64,000 nt of DNA, from contig NZ_JAJUWR010000004.1 of NCBI RefSeq assembly GCF_021390545.1, forward strand, positions 181,702-245,701. Reading direction: 5' to 3'. Under the pieces are notes generated by a model that was not told where the DNA came from, searched no databases, and saw only the letters and a list, made by a program, of their open reading frames with translations. The first letter of the stretch is position 1; every line of letters begins with the position of its first letter. The DNA comes from Algoriphagus sp. AGSA1 (GTDB lineage: Bacteria > Bacteroidota > Bacteroidia > Cytophagales > Cyclobacteriaceae). Of the stretch, positions 37,194-47,029 are shown in pieces. Position numbers and translations under genes: made by a program.

Positions 37194-38303
37194 TTACTTG
37201 AAAACAAAAGGTTCTGGGGAAAAGCAAACGATAAACAATAGGATAGCCAATATCCCCAATGCTTTGCGTTTCCCATCCAACGGCCTGGTACCTGTCACTT
37301 CTGGATGTCTCAGTCCCATTATCCTTCCTAGCAAAAAACCGTAAAACAACCAACCATGGTAACCTTCCACTCCTGGAAACAGGAATGCCAAGGCATATTG
37401 TACCGCGGCTATGCTCAACGCAAGGGTGATCCTACTCTGGACACCTAAACCGGACTTGGTAAAGCAGACAAACAGAAAGCCCAAATATAGCGGAATATAA
37501 ATCATCAAATCTTCAACAGGCGCATAAGGGCTGACCAGTCCCAGTCCACCAAATCCCATAAACAGGACATAGGCAACAAGGGAGATCTCTCTATGAATCT
37601 TCGGGAAAAGTCCGAAAATCACATGTCCTCCATCCAGCTGACCGATAGGCAACAGGTTCAGGGCAGTGAAAAACAGAGCTAAAAACCCTGCAAAAAGATA
37701 TGGGTAATGGATCAATTCAGACATGGCAGGCATGCGCTCAGGATCCGCAAAGATTTGCCCCAGCCCCCAGAAGAGCAAGTTGTTTCCCAGCTCAAACTCA
37801 AAAGCTCCTTCTTCAAACCCTTGGAAATCGGGGTCAGCATACTCTGGATGTACCGTATAAATATAATCTGCCTCGGGGAGTGTGGTAAAACCATAGATGA
37901 GGACAACAAGCGCGATCACAAAACCAGCCAGCGGCCCGGCCACCCCTATATCAAAGAATTTCTTGCGGCTATTGACAAAGCCTTTCATTTGGATGACAGC
38001 ACCGAAAGTCCCTATAGAAGGCATTCCGAGAAAGCCTAGCCATCCTGGAATGAAATAGGGCAGGCTGCATTTTACCTTATGGTGTAAGGCAGTGAAGAAA
38101 TGCCCCAACTCATGGATTAAGAGAATTCCTATAAAGGGAAGCGAAAATGCCAGGCTCTTCAGAAAATACTCGATGTCAAGCATGTTGTCCCCCTCACCTA
38201 AAACTGACTTGCTATATACCCACTCCCCTCCCGCCAGCGTGGTGGCAATCAGTGTAATAAGAAACAGGAGTGAATGACGGAGGTATTCTTTCTTGCTATA
38301 CAT
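37194..38303 (-). CDS. Site-2-protease-family (M50) membrane zinc metalloprotease
   Basis: The 369-residue polytopic protein has the M50 motif HELGH (in IGILLIHELGHFFTALHH) in an early membrane helix and the third-ligand motif LNLLPIGQLDGGH later. This is the layout of intramembrane proteases that release membrane-bound regulators. No PDZ domain is visible. The next gene upstream on this strand ends 8 bp inside its 5' end, so the HAD phosphatase gene and this one form an overlapping pair. The substrate is unknown. Confidence 0.92.
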   Translation of the reverse strand: MYSKKEYLRHSLLFLITLIATTLAGGEWVYSKSVLGEGDNMLDIEYFLKSLAFSLPFIGILLIHELGHFFTALHHKVKCSLPYFIPGWLGFLGMPSIGTFGAVIQMKGFVNSRKKFFDIGVAGPLAGFVIALVVLIYGFTTLPEADYIYTVHPEYADPDFQGFEEGAFEFELGNNLLFWGLGQIFADPERMPAMSELIHYPYLFAGFLALFFTALNLLPIGQLDGGHVIFGLFPKIHREISLVAYVLFMGFGGLGLVSPYAPVEDLMIYIPLYLGFLFVCFTKSGLGVQSRITLALSIAAVQYALAFLFPGVEGYHGWLFYGFLLGRIMGLRHPEVTGTRPLDGKRKALGILAILLFIVCFSPEPFVFK

Positions 38304-38925
38304 TCCCGAAAAAGTCGAAAATAACTTCAGGGCCAGTCACGTGTACTGCCCGAATACCTACTGCTTTAGCCCCTTCCACATTTGCCAATAAATCATCAAA
38401 GAATATCACCCTATCCCCTGAGGTCCCTAATTCCAGCAACATTTTTTCATAGATCTCCGGATGGGGTTTTGCCAGCCCCATTTCGTGGCTGAAAAACACC
38501 CAGTCAAAGATTGGGTCCAAGCTTTCCAATCCATGATCATCATGTAGGATTTGATTTACCGCCTGAATGTGTATCGCATTCGTATTGCTGAGCACCCCAA
38601 CTTGAAATTTTTTTCTTAGTTCTGAAATTAATTTCAGTCTTTTTTCGGGGATTTTCAGGAGTAAATTATTCCAGAGCAGATCTACTTTTTCATCACTCCA
38701 GTCCTGCTGAAAGTAGTCTCTCACCTCTTGTCTGAAGGTAGGTGAATCTATTTTCCCCACTTCATATTCCTTGTGAAAATCAGTGAGATAAAAGCTATTT
38801 ACCCGCTCGTGGTAACCAGGTGAGAGTTCCCGGGTGATAAGTTGCATGGCTCTTTGATAGTCGATATCGATGATGACATTTCCCAGGTCAAAAATCAAAA
38901 AGTCTGCATCAGATGCATTCTTCAT
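38296..38925 (-). CDS. HAD-superfamily phosphatase, YihX-like
   Basis: The 209-residue protein opens with FLIFDLGNVIIDIDYQRAM, the motif I signature of the YihX-type (HAD-IA) sugar-phosphate phosphatases. Motif II (GVLSNTNAIH), the Lys of motif III (GLAKPHPEIYEKML) and motif IV (VIFFDDLLANVEGA) are all present. The substrate is probably a sugar phosphate, but this is inferred only from the family. I chose the ATG at 38925; an in-frame TTG at 38955 overlaps a TATTTG-like box. Confidence 0.88.
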   Translation of the reverse strand: MKNASDADFLIFDLGNVIIDIDYQRAMQLITRELSPGYHERVNSFYLTDFHKEYEVGKIDSPTFRQEVRDYFQQDWSDEKVDLLWNNLLLKIPEKRLKLISELRKKFQVGVLSNTNAIHIQAVNQILHDDHGLESLDPIFDWVFFSHEMGLAKPHPEIYEKMLLELGTSGDRVIFFDDLLANVEGAKAVGIRAVHVTGPEVIFDFFGNV

Positions 38926-39028
38926 TCGGAATAGTTGTTGTGAATTTGAATTCAAATATGTAACATTGCACTCCCAAAACCAAGGTTTACGGCACTATAG
39001 AGGCCAAAAACCAGTGTTTTTCTCTTTA

Positions 39029-39102
39029 GGGCCTATAGCTCAGTTGGTTAGAGCACCTGACTCATAATCAGGTGGTCCCTGGTTCGAGCCCAGGTGGGCC
39101 CA
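39029..39102 (+). tRNA. tRNA with CAU anticodon, probably tRNA-Ile2 (else tRNA-Met)
   Basis: A complete 74-nt cloverleaf is visible: acceptor GGGCCTA/TGGGCCC, D-arm GCTCAGTTGGTTAGAGC, anticodon stem CCTGA/TCAGG with loop CTCATAA (anticodon CAT), T-arm CCTGGTTCGAGCCCAGG, discriminator A and no encoded CCA. The C4-G69 and C5-G68 acceptor pairs are among the elements recognised by TilS, which favours the minor isoleucine tRNA whose C34 becomes lysidine. Elongator Met remains possible. Confidence 0.92.
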
Positions 39103-39109
39103 CTACTCC

Positions 39110-39148
39110 GGGCAAAGTCATTTTCGAATGGTTTTGCCCATTTTTTTT
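39110..39148 (+). terminator. Terminator after the tRNA gene
   Basis: GGGCAAA (39110-39116) pairs with TTTGCCC (39133-39139) and is followed by a run of eight T at 39141-39148. Confidence 0.75.
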
Positions 39149-39477
39149 GCTTTTTAACCCGTTAATGATCAGTCAGATGAAAAGGGCTCAGTCCAAAAAG
39201 TCAGGGATTCATCCGATAGCGTGCTGTAGAAACCTGTATGAAGCAGTTTTTGATTTCCCCAATACCCTGTTTCATTTCCCCAAGATGAAGAACCTTTTTT
39301 TGTGCAAGGTGATTTTGCTCCTTGTTTAGCCTATGCAAGTTTTGTTGGGTTGATCGACAAATACCTTTACACTACTGATCGTGCCGTTGGCACTCTGAAA
39401 AACATATAAACCATAAAATAGAACAGTAAGTACCTAACGATTAAGATTGACTTATAGGTAAACCTAACTATAACCGT
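39149..39477. other. Intergenic region between the tRNA and the AraC-type gene
   Basis: About 330 bp with no gene or repeat that I can support. It lies downstream of both neighbouring transcripts. Confidence 0.4.
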
Positions 39478-40308
39478 TTATACAGGGGCATTTATCAAAG
39501 AAACCGGTATGCCAAGTTCATCAAATTGCGGGGAATGGTACCTACTCAGCTTTTTGGGGTTAAGGCCTGAAAAAAAACGGATCTCCTTGATGAAATGGGA
39601 CTGATCTGTATAGTTTAATGAATACGCTATATCGGAGAATTTCTCATATTTTCCGGATTTGATTAATCCGATAGCCTTTTTAAATTTCAAGACCCGTAGA
39701 TAAAGGCCTGGACTAACCCCGATAAAATGATTGAATTTTCTTTCCAACTGTCTGGTAGATATACCTAATAAATCCTTTAGTTCAGTCACTGAAAAAAGCT
39801 CAGGTTGATGTTGTATATGGCTAATTACTCTTGAAAAAGTTTGTTCTAAAACCAAATTGTTATCGATCCGTGATCTTAAAAAAGATTGTATGCAAGCCAA
39901 TCTTTCTAAAGTTGGTAAGGCCCTGAATAAATCAAATCGGGAGATCTCATTATTTATAATTTTTAAGGAAATAATTCTGTTGGTAGCATGGACTGCTGGG
40001 ATTTTGAAGAGGTTATTTAACCCTTGCGGCTTAAAAACAACCCCTACAAGTGAAGTCTGTGCTTGAACCACGTATTTTGCTGGACGTGTTTGCAGCCCAT
40101 ATATAAAAGTTTTCGGTAACACTTTCCCTTTTCCATTAGCTATTCCATTACCTTGGAATTTGGCTTGTTGCGAAATAATTCCAGATGTAATGTCTGCTGC
40201 AGAAATCAACTCATACGTCGTTGACTCCTTATTATTTATTTCAAGCGTCCAAAAATTTTGGACTAAGGAACTTAACCGATCCTCTGGCATTATAACTTGA
40301 TATTTCAT
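39478..40308 (-). CDS. AraC family transcriptional regulator
   Basis: The 276-residue protein has an N-terminal sensor region of the kind found in many Bacteroidota AraC proteins (YQVIMPEDRLSSLVQNFWTLE). A C-terminal pair of helix-turn-helix motifs follows (VTELKDLLGISTRQLERKFNHFIGVSPGLYLRVLKF; KFSDIAYSLNYTDQSHFIKEIRFFSGLNPKKL). It lies downstream of the esterase gene on the same strand with a 119-bp gap. A regulatory link to the esterase is possible but not shown. Confidence 0.93.
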   Translation of the reverse strand: MKYQVIMPEDRLSSLVQNFWTLEINNKESTTYELISAADITSGIISQQAKFQGNGIANGKGKVLPKTFIYGLQTRPAKYVVQAQTSLVGVVFKPQGLNNLFKIPAVHATNRIISLKIINNEISRFDLFRALPTLERLACIQSFLRSRIDNNLVLEQTFSRVISHIQHQPELFSVTELKDLLGISTRQLERKFNHFIGVSPGLYLRVLKFKKAIGLIKSGKYEKFSDIAYSLNYTDQSHFIKEIRFFSGLNPKKLSRYHSPQFDELGIPVSLINAPV

Positions 40309-40427
40309 GAATGTACTGGGCTGATATTAGAGTGCTGACCATGGGATCTATTCATAGATTACGGCATGTGTATCCCTTAATTCATTGAAAAAGGACATAA
40401 ACCCGATGATAGAGGACGAAGGCGGGT

Positions 40428-41345
40428 TTAATGCCTTCGAAAAAAAAACCAGATCAATTCAGTCGCGTCAATAGCTGTGGAAGGTGGATCTGCCCCAGGT
40501 CTTGCAATTTTTCCACCGGGCCAGGAATGGCCTCCATCCTCGGTTGTGTAAAGCTCCATGGCTAATCCGGAAGATTTTTCCCAGAAAGTATAGGTGAAAT
40601 CTCCCAAGTTGCGTTTTTCTGTGTACTCGGAAATACCATGAATTGAACTCCAAACACCCATCGTGGAATCAATGGATGCAAAATGATATCCACCTAAACC
40701 AAGCCCCCCATAAAATGGCACGATTTTGTCCAATACAGAATGAATATGAAGAATAGGTAGCGGTTTTGAAGGCTCACAATTTCTTGCCATCAAGGTTCCG
40801 CTAACAGGGGCAACCGCTGAAATTTTTTCAGGTATTTCACATGCTAATCGATAGGCGAGCATTGCTCCATTGGACATTCCGGTTACATATATTTTCTCGG
40901 GATCACCATGAAACTGTCCAATCATTTCGTCAATTAACACGGAAACAAACCCTACATCATCCACTTGATTTCCCAATGCATAATCACAGCATTTACCGGC
41001 ATTCCAGGTTCTAATACCCAATGGCCCCGGTCTTGGAACACCTTCAGGATAGACGATGATATATTCAGATTCGGCCGCTTTGGCAGTAAGTCCATAATCC
41101 CGTTCAGCTTGTCCAGCATTTCCTCCGGTACCGTGAAGGGCTACTACTACCGGAAATTTTTGACTTCCAGCTTTTTGATAGAAATTTGGTGGAAGGTTAA
41201 TGAGGTAGGATCTTTGTATTCCGTCAAAATTCAAGTCCCGGTAAAATCTGAATTCATCGGGTGCTTCTTCTTGGACACAAGAAACCAGAATGATCAGAAT
41301 CAAGCCTAAAACTTTGAGAAATGGCCAGTTCATAGATACTTTCAT
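40428..41345 (-). CDS. Lipoprotein esterase of the PHB depolymerase/feruloyl esterase type
   Basis: The 305-residue protein begins with a lipoprotein signal (FLKVLGLILIILVSC, lipidated Cys at residue 23 from the ATG at 41345). It then has an alpha/beta-hydrolase fold of the LpqC/CE1-like family: VVALHGTGGNAGQAE (oxyanion loop), YVTGMSNGAMLAYRLAC (nucleophile Ser), HIHSVLDKIVPFYGG (likely Asp) and EDGGHSWPGG (His). Such enzymes cleave ester-linked phenolic groups or polyesters. It is probably anchored in the outer membrane or periplasm. An in-frame upstream ATG at 41402 would precede the signal peptide and is rejected. Confidence 0.88.
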   Translation of the reverse strand: MKVSMNWPFLKVLGLILIILVSCVQEEAPDEFRFYRDLNFDGIQRSYLINLPPNFYQKAGSQKFPVVVALHGTGGNAGQAERDYGLTAKAAESEYIIVYPEGVPRPGPLGIRTWNAGKCCDYALGNQVDDVGFVSVLIDEMIGQFHGDPEKIYVTGMSNGAMLAYRLACEIPEKISAVAPVSGTLMARNCEPSKPLPILHIHSVLDKIVPFYGGLGLGGYHFASIDSTMGVWSSIHGISEYTEKRNLGDFTYTFWEKSSGLAMELYTTEDGGHSWPGGKIARPGADPPSTAIDATELIWFFFRRH

Positions 41346-41645
41346 TTTTTGGATTTTTGGTTCTGAGAAAAGTGTCCCAATTCCGGATGCAGTACTTAGC
41401 ATCTCAACCAGACAGTTTTCCTCTTAAAATGATTTTTAATTGAGGCAAACTTCGAGGTGTTGGAAATATTCTTTCTTGAAAAAATATCTGAAGCTGAAAA
41501 AAATGAACCTGAGCTTAACCAGGCGCAAGAAATAGCTTCAACTGGGATATGGTCAGTTTGAGATCGAAAATAGACCATTTGGCATAAATGGATCGGAATG
41601 AAATCATCCAATACACCCAATTTTGGATACAAAAAAATCAATCCC

Positions 41646-42038
41646 ATGAAAACACATGTAAGCAAAAAATTATTAATCGGTCTGTTTCTGATCTTATTGG
41701 CCCATGCTACAGAAAGTAGGGCCCAAACAAAACTGAGTGAAGAGGACAAACAGCAAATGTTTGAGAAATTTGAAACGTATAAGGAGCAGATGAATTTAAC
41801 TGACAGCCAAAAGAAGGAAACGACTGCTATTCTGGAAGGATATTGGAAAAAGTTGGGTACCCTGTCTCAATCAAACATGGGAAAATTGCAAAAGTACAAG
41901 ACTTGGAAATCACTTAAAGAGGGTCGGGATCAGGCAATGAAATCGGTATTGGATACCAGACAATTTGCATTGTTTGAGCAATTCCAAAAGGAAATTCAGG
42001 AGGAAATAAAGAAAAGGAGAAAGGATACCTATCCTTAA
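41646..42038 (+). CDS. Small secreted helical protein, function unknown
   Basis: The 130-residue protein has a signal peptide (SKKLLIGLFLILLAHATESRAQ) and a charged helical mature part (MFEKFETYKEQMNLTDSQKKETTAILEGYWKK). The LTDSQ segment recalls Spy/CpxP-like periplasmic proteins but is too short to be decisive. It is convergent with the LytT-like regulator at 42052. The start at 41646 precedes the signal sequence directly; the longer in-frame start adds a non-signal extension. Confidence 0.7.
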   Translation: MKTHVSKKLLIGLFLILLAHATESRAQTKLSEEDKQQMFEKFETYKEQMNLTDSQKKETTAILEGYWKKLGTLSQSNMGKLQKYKTWKSLKEGRDQAMKSVLDTRQFALFEQFQKEIQEEIKKRRKDTYP

Positions 42039-42051
42039 TGGAGCAAAATTG

Positions 42052-42816
42052 CTATCTATTTTCAAACCATTGTCTGAATTCTGTAACTCTGGCTTTGCTG
42101 ATTAAGATCAGTTCTATGGATTCGGGTTCTACTTGCAGGGAGAGCCTTCCGTTGAAGTAATATTCCGCACTTCGGATTGCCTTTCTATTTACCAAAAACT
42201 GCCGGTTAGCCCTGAAAAACGTCCCAGGATCCAATTCATCCTGCAATTCATCGAGTCGGAGATCCAAGGGGTAAGACAGATTTTTAAAAGTCCGGGCATG
42301 AACTACCGTATTCTCAATAAAAAAGAATGCCACTTCACCGGATGGTAATGGAATAAGCTTGTCCCTAAAATGCACCAAAAATGTTCTTGGGATTGAATGT
42401 TTGGACTTTTGCATCAACTCCTGAATCAAAGTCTCATTCAAGGTAGGTTTTCGAAGCTGTTCGAACTTCCGAATACTGAATGCCAGTTGTTTTTCATTGA
42501 TGGGCTTGAGAAGATAATCGATACTATTGACCTTAAAGGCTTCTATGGCATATTGATCAAAGGCAGTAGTAAATATAACTGGAAAACCCACTGTCGTTTT
42601 GGTGAATATTTCAAAAGAAAGGCCATCTTCTAATTGTATATCGAAGAATCCCAGATCAGGATCATTTCCCTTTCCCCGAAGCCATTCCACGGCCTCTTCC
42701 ACACTTGGAAGTATAGCAAGCAGGCGAAAATCAGGAACCACATTGGAGAGCAAGGACTTTAGGTTAGCTGCTGCTCCCGGCTCATCTTCTACCAAAAGTA
42801 TATTCAGAGGCTTCAT
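42052..42816 (-). CDS. LytT/AlgR-type response regulator
   Basis: The 254-residue protein has an N-terminal receiver domain (ILLVEDEPGAAANL, with the phospho-acceptor Asp at about residue 59 in LGFFDIQLEDG) and a C-terminal LytTR DNA-binding domain (VAFFFIENTVVHARTF; FRANRQFLVNRKAI). It is paired with the histidine kinase encoded 126 bp upstream on the same strand. Targets are unknown. Confidence 0.93.
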   Translation of the reverse strand: MKPLNILLVEDEPGAAANLKSLLSNVVPDFRLLAILPSVEEAVEWLRGKGNDPDLGFFDIQLEDGLSFEIFTKTTVGFPVIFTTAFDQYAIEAFKVNSIDYLLKPINEKQLAFSIRKFEQLRKPTLNETLIQELMQKSKHSIPRTFLVHFRDKLIPLPSGEVAFFFIENTVVHARTFKNLSYPLDLRLDELQDELDPGTFFRANRQFLVNRKAIRSAEYYFNGRLSLQVEPESIELILISKARVTEFRQWFENR

Positions 42817-42942
42817 CTGTTAATTCTTTCATTTATTATCAAGTCGGATTTTTATACTTAACCAACCCTATGGATACTTTATTTTTTAAAATCCATTGCT
42901 CTCGGACTATAGGTCGGTAAAATTTTCCATTTTTATTATCCC

Positions 42943-43959
42943 TCATATCAACAGAATGCTTACACAAAACGAATTTTTCTCAATGGTTATCCTAACACTA
43001 TCATAACCCAGCAGTTTATAGCGTTTTTTTAGGTTAGCCAGCCCAATTCCATACCCCCCTCCTATTTTCTCCTTTTTTTGAAGAACATTTGAAACAATGA
43101 TTTCATTTTTATTTTGAAAAACCCTGATTTTCAATGGTTTTTTTACAGAAATCACATTGTGCTTCAGGGCATTTTCCACTAATAACTGAATTGCGAATTG
43201 GGGGAGTTTCTTGCAAAGATCACTTGGTTGGACATCCACTTCCACAGAAAGACCGGATCCGAATCTAATTTGCATCACATACAAATAAGCCTTTAAAAAT
43301 TCCAACTCCTCATTGAGTTCAACCAATACAGAATTTCTGTTTTCCAGGGTATATCTAAAACAGTCTGACAGCATTCCCACAAACCGGATTGCCTCTCCAG
43401 AGTCATTTCTGATCAATCCCGAGAGTGAATTTAATGTATTAAATAGGAAATGGGGATCAAGCTGGCTCTTTAAAACCGCAAGTTCTGTATGGGTTTTTTC
43501 ATGAGCCAATTCATCCAGTTTCCGTTGGTCTAGCTTAGCCCGTTCCGATGCCTCATAAGCATATACCACCAAGAGACAAACGATCAGGATACCCAAATGG
43601 CGAAAAAGAAAAACCAAAAAGAATGCTCTGGAATATTCCAGATCAAATATAATTCGAAGAATACCCGAAAGTAGAATGGAAAGTAAGACGATCAACAGAA
43701 AATTCAATAATCCCAATTTAGCCCTCCTGTAGATACCGGGCGGAATAAGATGTTTTTTCCAGAAAAAATTAAACTGAAATAATACAAATGAGCCTACAAA
43801 AGTCGAAAAAAACAGATACCCCATTCTAGGATTTACCTGGGCTCGCGGAAAAGTCCGATTAAGTATTTCCGCCATTTCAAAAAGTGATACCCATGGCAAT
43901 AAAAAAAATACTGACAGGGCCAAGGAAATACTGAGGGAAATTTTCGTTTTGGGATCCAT
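42943..43959 (-). CDS. LytS-type sensor histidine kinase
   Basis: The 338-residue protein has four predicted membrane helices in its N-terminal half and then the His_kinase/LytS signature (VLKSQLDPHFLFNTLNSLSGL) with the phospho-accepting His. A GHKL ATPase region follows (LLVENALKHNVI; GGYGIGLANLKKRYKLL). It pairs with the LytTR regulator downstream. I chose the ATG at 43959 (MDPKTKISLSIS). An earlier in-frame ATG at 44052 would add 31 atypical residues. Confidence 0.9.
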   Translation of the reverse strand: MDPKTKISLSISLALSVFFLLPWVSLFEMAEILNRTFPRAQVNPRMGYLFFSTFVGSFVLFQFNFFWKKHLIPPGIYRRAKLGLLNFLLIVLLSILLSGILRIIFDLEYSRAFFLVFLFRHLGILIVCLLVVYAYEASERAKLDQRKLDELAHEKTHTELAVLKSQLDPHFLFNTLNSLSGLIRNDSGEAIRFVGMLSDCFRYTLENRNSVLVELNEELEFLKAYLYVMQIRFGSGLSVEVDVQPSDLCKKLPQFAIQLLVENALKHNVISVKKPLKIRVFQNKNEIIVSNVLQKKEKIGGGYGIGLANLKKRYKLLGYDSVRITIEKNSFCVSILLI

Positions 43960-44406
43960 CTTTGAAATATCAAAGAAATTAATTTTCAAGCAATTCAAGC
44001 TAAAATTCAGACCCAAAATCTCCAGCTTCACTGGAAAAATAAGAAGGTTCAAGAATCAGATCAATGAATTAAATAAATAGGTATAATAAAGTTCTCCAAA
44101 GCCCTGGTAAACTTCGGATACCGGAAACGGCTTGCTTATAAGCACTTTTTAAAAGTAAACTTATAGTCTAAACTATTTGATCAATGTCGCAATTTTACAA
44201 TTTACATATGCTTTGCTAAGGGACAGAGCCATTGAACCTCTCGATTTATACGCTCTTATTATTTATGCAGTCGGATATTGTTCGTAATGTTATGCTTATT
44301 TGTATCCCAGTTTTCCAATTAGGTGTGCATTTTAAGTTCAAATCATTCGCAGCAGCCTTTTTTACAGTTCATTTTCCATTATTGGCGCCTAGATTGGTAT
44401 GCCAAA
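43960..44406. other. Region between the LytS-type kinase and the TonB-dependent receptor gene
   Basis: About 447 bp. It must hold the kinase promoter, but I cannot define one. A plus-strand open frame from 44232 overlaps the receptor gene and lacks features of a real protein. Confidence 0.4.
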
Positions 44407-46815
44407 TTATAGTCTTCGCTGTTCATCCCCTGAACCGGATCTGCTCCCAAGCTTCCGGACTGATCTACTTCCCAATGGAACCGAAAGATTGAACCGGAAC
44501 ACAGTTCCCTCTGCATCAAAAAGCCAATCATAAACCAAATCATTGGTAGGAAAATCAGCGGTCATTGGCCACTGGCTGCCTGTGTTTAATACATCATTCA
44601 CATTAAATGAAATACCAATTCCTGATGAAAAGGTTTTCCTGATTCCCAAATCCAGCATAAACCGTTCTTTCATATACATTATTCCCGATCGATAGTCCGA
44701 AAAGTATGCGGCATTCAGTTCAGCATCAAACCAGTCGGAAACATGGAAAATCTGAGTGGTGGAAACTTCAAAATTTGCCGAAGCGTATTTAACCGGAAGC
44801 GAGTTTACAATGGGGTACTGGGTTTGTATAGTTCCACGGATATCATACTGACTTGTCCAGCCTGTGGTGATTTCCACTGGATAGGATATCAAAAGTGTCC
44901 CGCTTTGGCTTTCAATTCCTTGCAGTGGCCTTACTACCAAGAGTTTGTTTTCAAAATCCATGTCAGGTTGACCATCAAATACCGGTTGGGATTCTTTTGT
45001 CAGCTGAAGGGTGGTGCTCAGCTTTGAACCCTGATATGCCAGCTGAATTTGATGGGTTAATGATGGTACCAATTCAGGGTTTCCGGTAAATAGAGTATGT
45101 TCATCAAAGAAATAAAAATAAGGTGCCAGCATGGAGAAACTTGGGCGCTGGATCCGGTTTACAAATGAGAGTGAAAGCTCGTTGTTTTCATCAAAAGAAA
45201 AACTCCCGTGCAGGTTTGGAAACAAATTATTCATTTTCCGATCATTTACTTTTCCCTGATCAGACGATTCGAGAATGAGTTCATAGTTTTCATATCTCAG
45301 CCCGGCAATCATCCTGAATTTATCCGTGATCTGCCAATTGGAAGACAGGTAAACCGCATACAAAGATTCATCCAACTGATAAGAATCAGTAAATCCAGGA
45401 ATATCTACCCAAACACCTTCCGGGTTTTTTCCGGCCACCCTGACCTGATTGTTAAAGGTTGAATGCGTCCCTTTCAAACCAAGATCAAAACTTAAATTCT
45501 CAGCATAATCATTGTGCACATCGATTTTCCCTACCTGGATATCCAGCGGTGTCTTAGCTCTGGATAAAAAACTTGAATTTTGCTCGTCATCTTGGTTCAC
45601 AGTTTCTTTAACTTGGTATACAGTTGGGTTATCCCTTTCAAACCTGATATAATCATAGTCTATTTCAACCCTGGTTTTGTCCGAAAAAGAATGGGAAAGA
45701 TTAAGGTTCAGAATGGCCTGGGAAAGCAGGTTTTCCTCATAACTGTCAGTTTGGGATGAAGTGATTTCTTCTTCCTCTCTTGATTTCGTTAGAGCAGTAG
45801 CATCCATTTTCCAATTGGATTGCAATAAGGACAGCCCTATTCCTACTCCCGTTTGCGGGGAAATTTTCCACTCCAACCCCGACTCGGCGGTATACATAGC
45901 AGTCGCGGGCTTTCGCTCCACATCCAATCTTGAAATAATGGGACTATTCCCAAAATTCAGCTCGGATTCTATTTCAACCAATTCAAGGTCTCTGGCTAAT
46001 GAGTAAGCTCCATTGAAATAATAAGTCAGTTTTTTCCCTGTTCCATTCAGTGAAAGATTTATTCCGTATTTCGGGCGTTTTCCGTATGCAAAATTACCTG
46101 AGAACTGTCCGCCTATTTTTCCTTCACCCCGAAGGGTGTTGATATTGATAATCCCTGCCCCACCCTGTGCATCATAACTTGCCGGAGGGGCTGTGATCAG
46201 TTCAATGGATTCAACGAGATCCGTATTCAGGTTTTCCAAATACCTGATCAGATCAGCAGATTCCATTCTGAGCTGCTTGTTATCCACCATGACAATTACG
46301 CCTTCCTTACCCATCATACTGATCTGGTTGATCCCCCGGTTTACCCTAACTGCCGGTGATCTACCCAAAACACCAAGAACAGAGCTACCTAGGTTAGTTA
46401 CCCTATCCTGTACGTGAATGACAGTCCGATCTATCCGTTGTTCGAAAAGCGGACGGTAGGAATTTACCGTAACCTCATCTAGTTCTGTGGAAGAAAGCGT
46501 CAATAGTATATTTTCAAAATCCTTGTTGCCTGAGAAAAAAAAAGGAGCACTCCGAAAATCCGTAAATCCTATGGCCTGAATCTGAATTAGATAAGATCTA
46601 TCAGAACTGGAATACGGAATTTCAAATTTCCCCAAAGAATCAGTCACCGTTCCCTGAATGAACAATGAATCCTGAAACAACAAGACATGGGCATATTCAA
46701 GCGGAATATTTTGCGGATCAACAACTTTACCTGTAATTGAATTTTGTGCAGATACCCAGAAATTCAGCATCAAACAGCTAAATAAGGAACAAAGGAATAC
46801 GGATTGTCGAAGCAT
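44407..46815 (-). CDS. TonB-dependent receptor / outer-membrane beta-barrel protein
   Basis: The 802-residue protein has a signal peptide (FLCSLFSCLMLNFWVSAQ) and a carboxypeptidase-regulatory-like domain (SITGKVVDPQNIPLEYAHVLLF). A plug-type region follows (LGRSPAVRVNRGINQISMMGKEGVIVMVDNKQL) and then a large barrel of the outer membrane beta-barrel family 3 kind. No SusD partner lies beside it, so it is not a standard PUL SusC. It is flanked by two LytS/LytT pairs, which may control it. The ligand is unknown. Confidence 0.92.
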   Translation of the reverse strand: MLRQSVFLCSLFSCLMLNFWVSAQNSITGKVVDPQNIPLEYAHVLLFQDSLFIQGTVTDSLGKFEIPYSSSDRSYLIQIQAIGFTDFRSAPFFFSGNKDFENILLTLSSTELDEVTVNSYRPLFEQRIDRTVIHVQDRVTNLGSSVLGVLGRSPAVRVNRGINQISMMGKEGVIVMVDNKQLRMESADLIRYLENLNTDLVESIELITAPPASYDAQGGAGIININTLRGEGKIGGQFSGNFAYGKRPKYGINLSLNGTGKKLTYYFNGAYSLARDLELVEIESELNFGNSPIISRLDVERKPATAMYTAESGLEWKISPQTGVGIGLSLLQSNWKMDATALTKSREEEEITSSQTDSYEENLLSQAILNLNLSHSFSDKTRVEIDYDYIRFERDNPTVYQVKETVNQDDEQNSSFLSRAKTPLDIQVGKIDVHNDYAENLSFDLGLKGTHSTFNNQVRVAGKNPEGVWVDIPGFTDSYQLDESLYAVYLSSNWQITDKFRMIAGLRYENYELILESSDQGKVNDRKMNNLFPNLHGSFSFDENNELSLSFVNRIQRPSFSMLAPYFYFFDEHTLFTGNPELVPSLTHQIQLAYQGSKLSTTLQLTKESQPVFDGQPDMDFENKLLVVRPLQGIESQSGTLLISYPVEITTGWTSQYDIRGTIQTQYPIVNSLPVKYASANFEVSTTQIFHVSDWFDAELNAAYFSDYRSGIMYMKERFMLDLGIRKTFSSGIGISFNVNDVLNTGSQWPMTADFPTNDLVYDWLFDAEGTVFRFNLSVPLGSRSVRKLGSRSGSGDEQRRL

Positions 46816-47029
46816 GCGTTTTTACCATTAATTTTCGACGCATGTTATACAGAAAACACACTGCCCACCGGAAAACAGGACTGATTGGAGTAGAATGGGG
46901 ACAAAAACAGCCTTCGGATTAACAGATTGGCTTTGTATGGACAAATCGTTCTTTTATACTATCAGAGTACTGTTTGGTATTTATTTTACTGCTTTTGTCA
47001 GATAAGCAGCTAAATTTCATCAAAAAAGT

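Noticed and set aside
44232..44492. Plus-strand 86-residue ORF opposite the end of the TonB-dependent receptor gene
   Set aside because: It overlaps the receptor coding region, has a composition typical of a shadow frame and lacks any recognisable domain.
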